From: Limonium bicolor
Taxonomy: Eukaryota > Streptophyta > Magnoliopsida > Caryophyllales > Plumbaginaceae
Direction of reading: 5' to 3'
DNA: 64,000 nt
Assembly: GCA_023374045.1 (NCBI GenBank)
Contig: CM041777.1
Location: 458,732,251-458,796,250, forward strand
Part shown: positions 44,616 to 55,994 of the stretch, one piece after another
Layout: each line of letters begins with the position of its first letter
How positions within the stretch are numbered: position 1 is the first letter of the stretch
The notes under the pieces: model-generated
The model's database searches: none
What the model saw: only the letters and a program-made list of their open reading frames with translations
What the model was told of the DNA's origin: nothing
Program-made: the position numbers and the translations under genes

Positions 44616-45937
44616 TTAAGTACAAGTGTTTGAATGTGCTGATAACGTTGTTGCAGAACAATTAGAAATGGACGCTTCACATGATTTTGGTGATACTCAA
44701 GATGATTCACTAGTTAGTGACTCATATTAGGAGGACCTAAATGCAATGATGAAAGATGTTGAACAACATTTTTCCAACAAACCCAAAACATTTGAAAATC
44801 TGATGTAGTCATCCAAGCAACCGTTGTACAGTGGATGTGATACGCAGAAGCAAAACCAATTGAGCGTTGTCCTAAAACTATTCAATCTAAAGGGGAGGTA
44901 TGGATGGAGCGATGTCAATTTTAGAGATCTGTTACAACTGATGAAGGATGTACTACCAAAGACAATGTTATACCCACAACAACTTATGAAGCAAAGAAGT
45001 TAATGTGTCCGATGGGTATGGAATATAAAAAAATACATGCTTGTCCAAATGGGTGTATGTTGTACTGGAAGGAGAATGAGTAGGATGACCGTTGCTCTGA
45101 ATGTGGGGAATCACGTTATGTAAAAAAGGGTGAGAGAAAACCGTATGATGATACATAAAACTAGGCACATCTAGTTGTGTTGAATCACTCTGAAAGTGTC
45201 GAACCGTATTTCGATGCACACCTAGGCTACCTCAAAACAGAACACCCAACGATGAGTAATGCTAAAATAAAAAAAGAACAGAATGCAACATTTGTTAAGT
45301 GGCTCAGATAGAAGGTGTTGTATGAAGATTCAAGGAATGTGGATGAAATGATCCATTTGTGTGCACTCAGTCCAAATCTCGATGTGTTGTCTTATGAAGG
45401 ATATGATGTAAATGGATTTTCTTTTTACACTAAACGTCAAGATTGTAAATCGACAAACCAAAATAGTGGTGTGCATCTTATCGCTTCACAAGAAATTTTC
45501 ATAGGAACAAGTCGTAATACACAGAAGTTATGGTATATTATGGTGTTATTGAAGATATCTAGGTCTTGAATTACACTAGTTATGAAACTTGTGTATTTCG
45601 TTGCAAATGGGTGGACAACAAACTGGGATATCGTGAGGAGGATCATGGTATGAAGCTAATTGATTTAATGACAGCGGCTCCTACTGATGAACCCTTTATT
45701 GTTGCGTCAACGGCAAAACAACTATTCTACTGTCGTGTTCAGTGTAATCCCAGATGGTCTATTGTGATGCAGAGTAAAAGATCGATAGTTGGGATTGATG
45801 ATATTGTTGATGATGATGAATACGACTGTGAAGATGAAACAGATGTACCTATTCGGTTGCCGATGGAGGTGGATAATGTAACTAATTTTGAATGTCGAAG
45901 GTCCGACCACAATGAAGGATTGTGGATTGAACGCTGA
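44616..45937 (+). pseudogene. CACTA (En/Spm) TNP2-like transposase (right copy), core deleted
   Basis: Transposase that cuts CACTA ends. Order: N-terminal LYSGCDTQKQNQLSVVL and LFNLKGRYGWSDVNF; then, after a shift, KKLMCPMGMEYKKIHACPN with the CSECGESRY zinc-type motif. The sequence then jumps to the C-terminal region HSESVEPYFDAHLGYLKTEH (about 45186) and the DUF4216 part NSGVHLIASQEIF (45465) plus VFRCKWVDNKLGYREEDHG (45595). The DDE catalytic core is missing in both copies. Stops near 45085, 45157 and 45309 and a shift near 45550 confirm decay. The last block (45566-45937) is the longest intact piece. Confidence 0.9.
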
Positions 45938-46009
45938 AATGTTATTTTGTAAGTCTGGTTCGCAATATTATATATTCATTTTGTCATATTTCAACATTTG
46001 ATTAAGTAG

Positions 46010-48234
46010 ATGTTTGTATTAACCTTGTTAATTATAGATTATTTTTCAAGTTTTGGATCCTATAGAGTCGACGAGGATGTACTATTGGGGTTGGATGATA
46101 TTGACGATGACGTCCTTGCTGAAGAACCACCAACTGCATCTACTTCGCCAAACCGTCGGAAGGGACGTGGACCGACAAGTGGGTTGAAAGTGAAGAAGGA
46201 TTCTTCCATCAATTTGGTCTGGGACAAGTACCTCGGACATTCTGGTGGGTCGAAGCACCAGTTTGCTTCTTACTTGGGATTGATGGTAAAATCCCATTGC
46301 TCGATTAATAAAGATTGGAAGGACCAAGAAAAGGCGGAAAAAGATATCATGTGGAAGATGGTGTAGAAGTGGTACAAAGTCGCGGATGATCTTCGAACTA
46401 AGATTGAAACACTTCAAGCGACATCGCTGCGACATTTCAAGCATCGGTTGGTAGATGGTTGGATTAACAAACCGGGCTCCAAAAGGTCACCACCGTGGGT
46501 ATGTATGATGGTATGATCACGGAGGAGGACAAGAGATATTCTATGACCGTCGCCAGACTGAAGAGTTTAAGGTACTTTTACAATTATTTTTCTTAATTAT
46601 TTAAGGAATAAAATTTAACAAATTTTTTATTATTATCTATAACTTACAAATATACAAATTTTGTAACAGTTACATCAAGAACAAGTGAAACGTAACCGGG
46701 CGAAGAATATATATAAGCACTACATGGGACGAGCTAGATATACGGGGCACTTGGAGAAGTGGAAGAGAGAGGGCTTGTTGACGAAAGTTAATGAAGACGA
46801 CACTCAGTCAGTTATTGAGAATGTTGAAGATGCAAGTAGGGTGCAGACATATATGCTGGGTCTCATGAAGAAAAATGACAAGAGAGTATATGTGTTTCCG
46901 TAGAGCGAGACTGCTGAGTTGGCTTCAAAGATTGTAAGTATATATTTTCAAAAGTTGTTGTTTACTAATTAGTAAGTTCATTTCTAATATTTTTGTAATT
47001 TAAAATAGTCTGGATCTACTGAGAGATGGGAGATGGTTCCGGCTCCTCTGTCTCAGGATGATCCACTAAATAAGGCCCTTGGGCAAAAGGATCATCCAGG
47101 GCGAGTGCGGGGGCTTGGAGGGGAAGTTCACCAAAAAGACGTGTTTCCTTCGTCTCGAGTGAGAGTACCACAGGCTGAAATGATAGAGAAAATGATGGAT
47201 GCACGGGTGCAGGAGGCGGAAAGACATTTTGTTGGGGGGGGGCGTCAAGTCTACGAGGAGCGCTTGCGAAGACTTGAGGCTTTAGTATTGGGCCAGGTGC
47301 ATGCTCCTACACCGACACCTAATCCTACACCGACGTCTGCTCCTACCGCGACGACGGATATACCGATGGCCGATGATCCTACACCGACCGTTGCTAGAAC
47401 TAAATTGGTCCCTACTTCACAGACCCCTAGTCATCCTGCACCTTCTTCTTCTACAAGAGACACATTTCCTTATGAAAACCTTCCAGTTTGTTTTTTTTTT
47501 CTCCTTAGTTATTTTAACATTACTTTTAAAACAATATAATTTTATTAGCTTGCTTATTGTTGTGAGTTGATGTAAGTGTCTAAATCATGCCAGTTGTTTC
47601 AAGTGTTGGATGGTGGGACTGTGCATGTTGCATACGGTCGGGTTTTACAGACCGGACCAAACACTATAGTACATTTCAAGCTCATCCCACCTCTCCACGC
47701 TCGTGTGTCGGTAGACAACATTGTGCATGGCCATGAGGACTCTCCGCTTCCATTGGAGTGGAATCAGTGGAGTAAAGTAATTGACACAAAATCTTCAGTT
47801 GTTCCATGGCCATATTCTCCCATGTTGTCAGTGACAAGGTAAACTATTTACATGCTTACTATTTATTTTTTAACTTGATTGTTGACTTGTATGTTTATTA
47901 TTTTAATTTTGTATACTATTAGATTGATAAGGAAAGGCCGGTTAAGAAGAAGAGAGTGGATAAGGGGAAGGAAGTGGTGAAATTAACTTAGGAGAGTCAG
48001 AGTGTGAGAAAGGAAGTGGTGAAACCTTTCGATATGACTCCTAGGAAATCCCCCATTCTGACACCCAAGTTTCTGAAGAAGTTGACAGACAAACAAAGAA
48101 TGTTGTATGACCTTTTCATGACGAGGGAGAAGTTTGTCACCAACTTCAACATGAAAGGGCCTATGCATATTTTCCACTCCCTCGAGCCCATGGATCTGAT
48201 GATTACCGTAAGCGATCTTAGTGATAAGCCTTAG
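46010..48234 (+). pseudogene. CACTA TNPA-like gene (Transposase_24, Ptta/En/Spm family), broken
   Basis: Second CACTA protein, a binder of subterminal repeats. Exon-like blocks on the + strand: 46010-46366 (basic RRKGRGPTSGLKVKKD then WDKYLGHSG), 46685-46903 (KRNRAKNIYKHYMGRARYTG), 47033-47539 (the family signature ALGQKDHPGRVRGLGGEVH at residues 16-34, a coiled coil QAEMIEKMMDARVQEAERH, then a proline/threonine-rich linker), 47576-47842 (GTVHVAYGRVLQTGP, DUF8039-like) and 48004-48234. Spacers are T-rich and start with GTA-type sites, so some gaps may be introns. In-frame stops at 46364, 46901 and 47989 suggest a pseudogene. It follows TNP2 in the same direction, the usual CACTA order. Confidence 0.85.
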
Positions 48235-49655
48235 ACTTATCATGTTTTAGTAGATATAATTATAAGATTATTTGCCAAATTAGGGTTAGATAATTAATAT
48301 TTGTGTTATATTATATATAAAGTTTATTATATATGATCAGGCTTATGTTTCTATGTTTTTATACAAGGAATATCTTCTGACCAAGCAATGCCGGACACAA
48401 TGCCGGATAGTTAATGCACGGCACAAGTATGGAGCGGGACGGAAGTACTGCCGGGCATAGTGTCGGGTACTACTTATCTGGCACAAGTGAAAAGTCGTCA
48501 CCATTCGCCAAACGATAGCAGTTATTGACCGTTGACGACTTAACCAATGCCTGGTGTGGTGCCGGACAATCCCTGTCCGGCACATGCATCGTTTCGCTCC
48601 AATTTGGTGGTTTCGACCGTTGAACGGTTGGCACATGTTTATTATGTGCCGGGTACTTCTTACCCGGCATTACATTCGGTACAAGGAGGAAATGAAGTCT
48701 ATAAATAGGCCGTGAGCCTATTCATTTCTTCACACTTCAACACCCTGATACACTCCATTCACAACTCCAATTCCGCCTCCATTCCATGTGTTGGTGTCCA
48801 AGGAAGTTCTGCCCGATCATCCCCACGAGGAGAAGGAATCTCCATTAGGTTAAGGCTATGGCCATTTCCTTATTCCTCTTGTGTTATCTTCTTGCATTTG
48901 GTGTAGATGGTTGAGTGGGAATTCTTTGTCTTCTTTGGCTAGGGATGATTTTCCTTGTACTACTCTTATGATCATATATGGAATTTACAAGTTTCTTAAC
49001 GGAGTTTCTAATCTTCATACAAAGTAGAATAAGGTTGCTACTTGATCTTATTTATTTCTAAGTCCTATTTAAGGTTTAGAAAAACAATAGTTGGATAGAT
49101 TAGAGTTTCGGTAATCTTTAATATTGTTGTTCTGAAAAGTTGGCAAAAAATACTAAGGTTTAGGATTAATCTCTTATTCCCCCATCATTCGGTTTGTATT
49201 CGTGGCATGGATTATGCACGATGCGATTGAGAATGTTGAGTTCTTGTTGTCATATCAGAAACTGGAAGTGGTATTTATGAAATACACGATGTCGGCCGTA
49301 GTACCGGATGGAAGATGTCCGGCACATTCAAAGACCTTGAATGTGCCGGGTATCGGAGGTCCGGCAGGAAACCCGGCATATTCATTTTGTGAGACAAAAA
49401 TCCTTTTCGAGACGTGCCATCCATGATCCTTGATCATATGAAGTTCTTACATTGATAATTGACCCTAGTCAAGGAAAATTAGTTTATTTAGTTAGTAGTT
49501 TTAGTTTAGAATCAATAGTTTCAATCCCCCCTGTTTAGATTAGGCTTTTTACCAGGATTAGGATTGAATTTCAATTAAGTCCCTTGGGTTCGATACTCTC
49601 GTTCGTAATCTACTCACACTGTACTCCGACTGGGATTTTTGCTACCCGTATAGAG
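48222..49655 (+). repeat. LTR-like segment Z
   Basis: TATA-type ATAAATAGGCC lies near 48702, followed by a C/T-rich leader. The distal part (49440-49655) resembles the ends of LTRs X and Y, with CAATCCCCCC, TCCCTTGGGTTCGATACTC and GGGATTTTTGCTACCCG. The start TGATAAG at 48222 fits X and Y but has no polypurine tract or clear target duplication. It could be a diverged solo LTR, or LTR-derived sequence captured by the CACTA end. Confidence 0.4.
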
Positions 49656-50455
49656 TTGTAGGTTTGCCTTATATTTTCTTCTATTGTTCCATTATTTTTA
49701 TCTTGTTGAATATGCCGGATATGAACCGGGCCTCATAAGTTCGGCATACGTAGAAGATGTTCCATGTCGGACACAAGTTAGCTGGCACTATACCCGACAT
49801 GTTTGATTTCACTTTCTTTCTTTTTGTTTATTTCTGTAAAATGTTAGATTTTCATTTAATGCATTCCTTTAGTCTTTATTCTTTATTCTTCTAATTGTTT
49901 TGTACATATTTGATTCATTTATTTTAATCGTTTGATTAACTCACTCCTTCGTTTATTTAAGTGTGCCGTGAACGATGCCGGTTACTGTAACCCGGCACAT
50001 ATGTAGGAAGTCTAATGCCGGATTAAATTAACCCGTTATGTTTGCAATTTTGATTTTATTTTCATTTAAACTCTAGATTTATTTACACAATTTTTTATTC
50101 TATTTAGGTACCATTGTTCTTAATCAATCATTACTTATTTTGACTCAATCTTTTTAACTTAATGCCTACTCTTTTCCTTGTATAACTAAACTGCTGCAGG
50201 TTGAGCCAATACCGTTCAAGAAGCCGGGTAGGAGACTCTCGGCCTACTAAAAAAATTCATGTGCCGGATCATACCTACCCGGCATAACACCCGGCACGTA
50301 GCGGATACAGAAAGAGACATCCTAGGGAGATATGCCATGTTGATGGCCGGGTAACATATACCCGGCATCATAAAAATCCATGTGCCGGACACAGAATACC
50401 CGACACGCAATCCGGCACGTCGTGAAATTTTTAAAAAATATAACCGGGTAAGTTC
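48385..50455. repeat. TGCCGGGTA / TACCCGGCA inverted repeat cluster
   Basis: More than twenty GCCGG or CCGGC cores, many paired as short palindromes (e.g. TGCCGGGTACTTCTTACCCG at 48645-48664, 49980-49998, 50345-50362). Downstream of a CACTA TNPA gene this looks like a 3' subterminal region. The element's terminal repeat is not seen because E3 starts at 50477. Between 49800 and 50200 only T-rich filler separates the motifs. Confidence 0.75.
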
Positions 50456-50476
50456 TCTCACTTACCCTACCACAAC

Positions 50477-53047
50477 TGTGAGCCTCAATTTTTAAACCCT
50501 ATCCTCTGTTGATTCGAGTTGATTAGGATCTGATTGGGTTTTAGGTCCACTTATAACCCAAGTTTAATAAGTAAGTCATATAACCATAATTATTAAAACC
50601 TAAGCTAGCTCACCGGAACCTATTATGAGTCGTCACCTAATTCTAACCTAGATCAAATTAGGAAAGGAGAGTTCGGGTTCAGGGGCTTGATATTTGACTT
50701 AATTAGGGTTCAATTACTTTCATTACCCCTAGAAGTCGCTTTTCCTCTACTTAGTTTAATTACGGCTTATTACAAGTCATTTTAACCTAAGTGCGCTAAC
50801 TTCTGATGTTTTTGGATTTTTGACGTTTCTTGACAGAAAATTAAAGTGAAAATCAAAACTACCTAAACTAGGGTTTTGGAGGCAGAATTAGGTCGAATTT
50901 TAATTATGTCCGTAGCCACTAATCTAATGTCCGAGACCATGGACCTAATGTCCGAGACCACGGACCCCAATTGAATTACATGACTATGAAAACCGAATTA
51001 AAATAAAAACGTAAACTTGAAAAGTCCGAGGCCACGGACAGGGTGTCCGTGGGCCCGGACATGTACTGTTAAAAACCCTAAATTTTGATAATTTGAAAAA
51101 TAAGAAGTCCCGCCACCGTCCGTCGGTGTCCGTGATCACGGACAACCCGTCAGTGGTCCCGGACCATGCGTTAGAGGTCACGGACCACCCACGGATAGTG
51201 GGTTTTTGATGGTTCCCGACAGTGTTTTTGGATCAAAATTTATGGGTTTGTAGCCTGAAAGATTATAAACACGTTAGTAAACAAAAGTTTTCAATTTGAC
51301 TACAAATTAAGGACGAAACTTATTGAACAAGTTAGTCATCAGAAATGAAAACAAACGACAATTCAGAAACCGTAAAGAGTCAGTTCGAACACAAATTTTA
51401 GCACAAGATTAAACAATTCATGGGGAGTTAGAAGGTTAAGATTTCTACCTGTTTTACCTTTGAATTCGATCAGATTCTTCACGTCAGGAGCCCTTCGAGG
51501 CTTCGTTGGATTCGGTTCTGGCTTGAGTTCGAAACCAGCTTCTGGCCCCTTCTTCCCTGGACTGTTAACCATGTTTTGGTTCTGTATTTTTGGTTTTTTG
51601 GTGCTTGGAAGTTCAATGGGAGAAGAAAGGATGAGTTTTTGGTGATTTCAGGGTGATTTTTATAGTGTTTCGGTATTGATTTGAGGCTTGGAAGTGTAAA
51701 AACGTGGGGAGAAGGTTTGTGGCTGTGTTTTCTGACTTTGGAAGTGTTCTCCTCTGCCCTAGTTCGTTTTTGGAAGGTCCTTTTATAGAAAGAGCATGGT
51801 CAAGTGATAGAACAAGATCTTTATCTAAAACCCTAATTTTGTGCTCTAAGGGAATCAGATTTTTTAGAATATGCTGCAGGCCGAGACAATTATGAAATTT
51901 TAACCAAAGACAAAAGACGATGTTTAGGAATTTTGAGAGATGAAATCAGGTTATTTCGATAAGTAACCGATTAGATAAAAATCTTACAATCTGGAATCTC
52001 CCATAATTCATAACTTACGATTGGAAAGTCGAAATAACAAAATTCCAACTAGGGATGTCAATCTTGACCCGAACCCGAAATTCGACCCGTAAAAAGCCGG
52101 GTTCGGGTTGAGATTTTCGACCCAAAATGATTTTCGGGTCGGGTTCGGGTTGGGTCATTGAAACCCGCTTCGGATTTGGGTTGAACCCGCTAACCCGTAA
52201 CCCAAAAAAAAATTAATTGAAAATAGAAAATATGTTATATTTAATGACATAATTAGTCTTTTTGATAAATAAACATTTAACCGATAACATATGATTATAT
52301 ATTGTAAATAATAATTATTTTATATTATAGTATTATACTTTTTTGATAAATAATCCAGAATTTTAAAAATAAAATAAATTTTTGAAAAAACGGGCGGGTT
52401 CGGGTCAACCCGCTCCGGGTTCGGGTTAAAGAAGTACAACCCACTCCGGGTTCGGGTTGACCAAAACTATTTTCGGGTCGGGTTCGGGTTGAGTTCAACC
52501 CGACCCGAAACCCGATTTTGACACCCTTAATTCCAACGGTGTTAGTCTTTCAAAATCATTCTGTATCTTGTTCTAAAATTTCATGACATTTGGACTTGAT
52601 TTGGGTATTTTTCAAAGGAGAGAGAAAATTGCAAAAATGATTGAATTTCTCTTTTAAATTTTGGGCTAAGGTTCCAAATAAAATAATCTCAGGTTTATGA
52701 CTGTATGTAGTCATGCTAACCATGTGACAATTTTATTTTAATTTTTGGAAACCCTTTTTTATTTTTATTTTGAGGGTACTTCATGTGTTAATTATTAAAG
52801 AAATTAGCTTATAATATGAATTAAAAGCTAAATTTCCAGAATAAATATTATTAGAAAATCATGAAATACCTTTCATAATGACTATGGTATTTGGAAGTGT
52901 TTAGAGATAATGAACAAGTCATATGAAAATAGAAAATCCCGAGAATGTCCTAGGAAAATCCCGCCTGGGTGCTTTTGACCGTTTTTCCCTTTGTAACATG
53001 TATGCCTTAGGGACTATTCCAAGAGGGTTAAAATTTTGGGTATAACA
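50477..53047 (-). repeat. E3 3' LTR (Ogre/Tat-like)
   Basis: Begins TGTGAGCCTCAATT and ends GGGTATAACA, colinear with E1 and E2 LTRs including the GTCCG palindromes. A polypurine tract (TTGACAGAGGGCAATC on the minus strand) follows at 53048. A 480-bp MITE is inserted at 52050. ORFs 50984-51181, 51363-51572 (-), 51460-51645 and 51704-51895 (+) are LTR sequence. Confidence 0.92.
52050..52529. mobile_element. hAT-type MITE (480 bp)
   Basis: Terminal inverted repeats TAGGGATGTCAA and TTGACACCCTTA (imperfect), flanked by a perfect 8-bp target duplication ATTCCAAC (52042-52049 and 52530-52537). The empty site AAATTCCAACTCC is present in the E1 LTR at about 40930. Both ends are packed with CCCGAACCCGAA / TTCGGGTTCGGG motifs around an AT-rich centre. 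There is no ORF, so it depends on a hAT transposase in trans. Confidence 0.93.
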
Positions 53048-53164
53048 GATTGCCCTCTGTCAACTAGGATTTGTAATGGAAGTGAAAAGGCTAGTTGATG
53101 CTTGAGTGATACCCCAAAGTTTTGATCTTAAAAGACCCCGCACGTAGTTGAAAACCGACAAATT

Positions 53165-53530
53165 GTATCGAGCTGTTCTAAGGTGCTGACTACCTTTGAG
53201 TAAAGTGAAAGGATGTCGCGCGATTCTAAGGCGTCGACCACCTAAAGGTAAAAATGAAGTAATCTCGGACTATTCTAAGGCGTCGACTACCTAAAAGGAT
53301 GATATGATGTCAGGCTATTGTAAGGCGTTGACTGCCTATAATGGATGAAAGGATGTCAAGCAATTCTAAGGAGTTGACTAGCTATAATGGATGAAAAGAT
53401 GTCAAGCTATTCTAAGGCGTTGACTACCTATGATGAATGAAATAATTTCAAGATCTTCTAAGGCGTTGACTACCTATAATGAAATAAATGATGTCAAGCT
53501 ATCCTAAGGCGTTGACTACCTATAAATGAT
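53165..53530. repeat. Array 1 of E3: ~46-bp unit, eight copies
   Basis: Units share TCAAGCTATTCTAAGGCG and TTGACTACCTATAATG; homologous to 20035-20270. Confidence 0.92.
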
Positions 53531-53539
53531 TAAAAATCG

Positions 53540-53765
53540 GCGTGGGGTCGAGTTCTTCCCCTCAGGTGTGTTCGTCTACTCGGGTAAGTTCTTCTGCTCT
53601 GGTGAGTTCTTCTACTATGGTGAGTTCTTCCACTCTAGTGAGTTCTTCTACTCTAGTGAGTTATTCTACTCTGGTGAGTTCTTCTACTCTAGTATGTTCT
53701 TCTAATCTGGTGAGTTCTTCTACTCTGGTGAGTTCTTCTACTCTGGTGAGTTCTTCAACTCTGGT
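53540..53765. repeat. Array 2 of E3: 18-bp GAGTTCTTCTACTCTGGT unit
   Basis: About twelve near-perfect copies. Only the first few units have counterparts in E1, where a different unit has taken over. Confidence 0.92.
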
Positions 53766-53827
53766 GCTGGAAGGTGCAAGACTATAGAGGTGATGCTCTT
53801 ATGCAAATGATGAAAGCTAATTACTGG

Positions 53828-54160
53828 AGTGCCAAACATGGCAATGATGATAAGGTGTATGCAATCAAAATGTTTGAGAGATACTTGTTCAAAACAATAA
53901 ACTGTTGGAAAAGGTGCCAAACATGGCAATGTTGAGGTGTTATGCAGAAGTTGTAAAGTACAACTAAAGTGTTTGTTTGATGCTTTTCCGAAACAAGGAA
54001 CTGTTGAAAAATGTGCCAAACATGGCAATAACGAGGATTGAAAAATTGTCCAAAAGCAAGACATTGTAGAATGTGTGCCAAATGTGGCAGTGTTTGAAGA
54101 AAAATTGTTCAAGACAAGAAATTGATGATGAAGGTGCCAAACGTGGCAGTGTTTGAAGAA
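53828..54160. repeat. Array 3 of E3: GTGCCAAACATGGCA units, five copies
   Basis: Spacing of 60-90 bp; each unit has a GCCA(AACR)TGGC short hairpin followed by TGTTCAAGACAAGAAATTG-like sequence. Confidence 0.88.
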
Positions 54161-54347
54161 AATTATGTCTACTAAAAAGGAAAGTGAAATTACCATTTCC
54201 TGACTAAAGATTTCAGACTTGTAATTTATCTCCTAGGAGATGAACATGCTACCAGTGGGGTGTGGTGTTTGATGTGGAGTTCTTTTGAGTGATGATCAAG
54301 GCATATATGTGGTGTATGATGTGAAGGTAAGGGCTTATGTGGGCCTG

Positions 54348-54959
54348 CAAGATGAAGGAGACGAATCAGAAGGAGAAAACGTGATCGAACAATTCAGCGA
54401 TTTTGTGACCGAATGATTCAAGCCGACGATAGTGGACCAAGAGTTCAAACGTAGATGGAGGATGGAGGGAGTTGTATCACCGTGCGTAGAGGTTTTCTGA
54501 AGTTGGGGGTTTTTTGGGATTTGTGACGATATAGAAGTGGTAGTTTGGGATAAACGGGAAATAGAGATTTTCTGGAGTGAGGGAATTTTGTTTTAGCTAT
54601 ACATGTTTCGACATCGGGTTTTAGATATATTAGATGGTTTTTTGTTTTCTTTAGAATCAGTTATATAAGTAATAGATGTCCAAGTTAAGTTGGGCTTTTT
54701 TTTGTCTGGGCTTTTGACATCTGTTCTTTAAAAAGGAGATGCTTAAAAAAGGAGGTATATTTTTAACATCTAGTTTTTCTTAAACAGATACATAAAGTCA
54801 TTTAAAAAAATTCACCCGCGTTGTTTCATATCCCCGACACAATATATAATTCTAGAGTATTTGTTAAAATAGAAACAGATGGAAGAGAACATCTAGGACA
54901 TCTGTTACGTAGGAACAGATGCCTAAAGGATGATGCCCAAAATGTTTTTTTTACTAGTG
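54348..54959. mobile_element. CACTA-like element fragment, right terminus
   Basis: It ends TTTTTTTTACTAGTG, whose complement CACTAGTAAAAA is a CACTA-type terminus. Subterminal ACAGATG/CATCTGT motifs are repeated at least six times between 54670 and 54930. The left terminus is not recognisable; it may be cut at the E3 junction. Bases 54350-54600 are purine-rich and might be captured exon sequence, but no frame is supported. Confidence 0.55.
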
Positions 54960-55880
54960 CCAGAGGACTACACCACAGAGTTGGGATAGTCGAGCAGAAC
55001 AAAACTCTTAAACGATGGTTAGTATTGTTCGCCTAACACATTAACACCCAATTATGATTAATTATTGACGGGTGGCGTAGTCAACAAGGGTTGAACGGAG
55101 CATTAAGACTGAAGCACAAGATAATCACGATAAATATCCAACTTAGATTCCGTAAGGCAGATGCCTAATACGAACCAAACCTTAATCGCTAAGGGACTCA
55201 AGCCTTTGAGAACGGAAATATTGTTGTAAACACTAAATAACGTCGGATCACCTGAACGAACTTCCATAGCGGGAAGCAGGATGCAGCAACTTACCATGAA
55301 ACTCAGTACTACAATCAATATGTAACCTAACGGTTGAGAGAATTCAAAGAACCAGGAACTTTTGAGGATAACTTATAGATATGTAATGGTACAACAGTGA
55401 ACCGAACACCGGCTCTCACTCAATGGCATTAAACACTAAGAGCCTACGAGCCAAGGATGTTAACCACAACAGAGCCCGAGGCACAAGAAGGCACAAGAGG
55501 ACTTATTTAAGTCGTGAACGAACTACAATTCGAAGATATGAATGGTTATGAAACCTATAAATTAATTGTGGAGGAATTACCAGGAAAATGGGCACCAGTA
55601 AGTATAGAGAGATATTGTTATTGACAGGGGCGGAGAACAAACCACTCCTTTTAGGGTGAGGATACCTCTCCTTGATGTGAGGCCTTGAGTGGGAATAAAC
55701 CCCTCAAAAAGGGCTTTCACTTATTAGAGATAAAACACTTTTACTAGAGAACGGAGACCGTAAACCTTGAAATTTCCTTGGAACATTCCAGTTACACATA
55801 AATAATAAGGAAGATTGCATTGTCAGACCTCATATTCGACACCCAGGATTTAAGAAGCAGTAATCGTCAGAGATAAACAC
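54960..55880 (+). mobile_element. Fragment of a B-like element interior, + orientation
   Basis: Homologous to the reverse complement of 33131-34038 in B, for example TTCACTTATTAGAGA, GTCAGAGATAAACA and GCGTAGTCAACA. It is bordered left by the CACTA-like end and right by LTR C. No coding frame (55103-55318 and 54821-55036 are shadows). Confidence 0.8.
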
Positions 55881-55972
55881 TGTAACACCCCTACTACGCA
55901 CTTAACAACTAACAGAAATCGCAGCGGAAATAAACAACTAAACAATAACTAAACGGGTTGGTGTTACACGCT

Positions 55973-55994
55973 GTTAGCCACCCACGTGGCTAAC
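55973..55994. other. 22-bp CACGTG-containing hairpin near LTR C 3' end
   Basis: Read with the element: GTTAGCCAC-GTGG-GTGGCTAAC, a perfect 9-bp stem. LTR A has T-A where this has C-G at the sixth pair. Confidence 0.7.

Larger units (their letters stand above)
53048..54347 (-). mobile_element. E3 3' non-coding internal region
   Basis: The same order of parts as E1 19926-21090: polypurine tract, array 1 (53165-53530), array 2 (53540-53765), array 3 (53828-54160), then TCTCCTAGGAGAT and GGGCTTATGTGGGCCTG. It is cut at about 54347. ORFs 53542-53787 (+), 53738-54196 and 53821-54081 (-) run through repeats. Confidence 0.85.

Noticed and set aside
48222..49655. Calling Z a definite solo LTR
   Set aside because: It has no clear 3' end or target duplication, and the palindromes outside it are the same as inside it, so it stays a low-confidence feature.
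53542..53787. Serine-rich 81-codon frame
   Set aside because: It is a translation of the 18-bp tandem repeat, whose length is a multiple of three.
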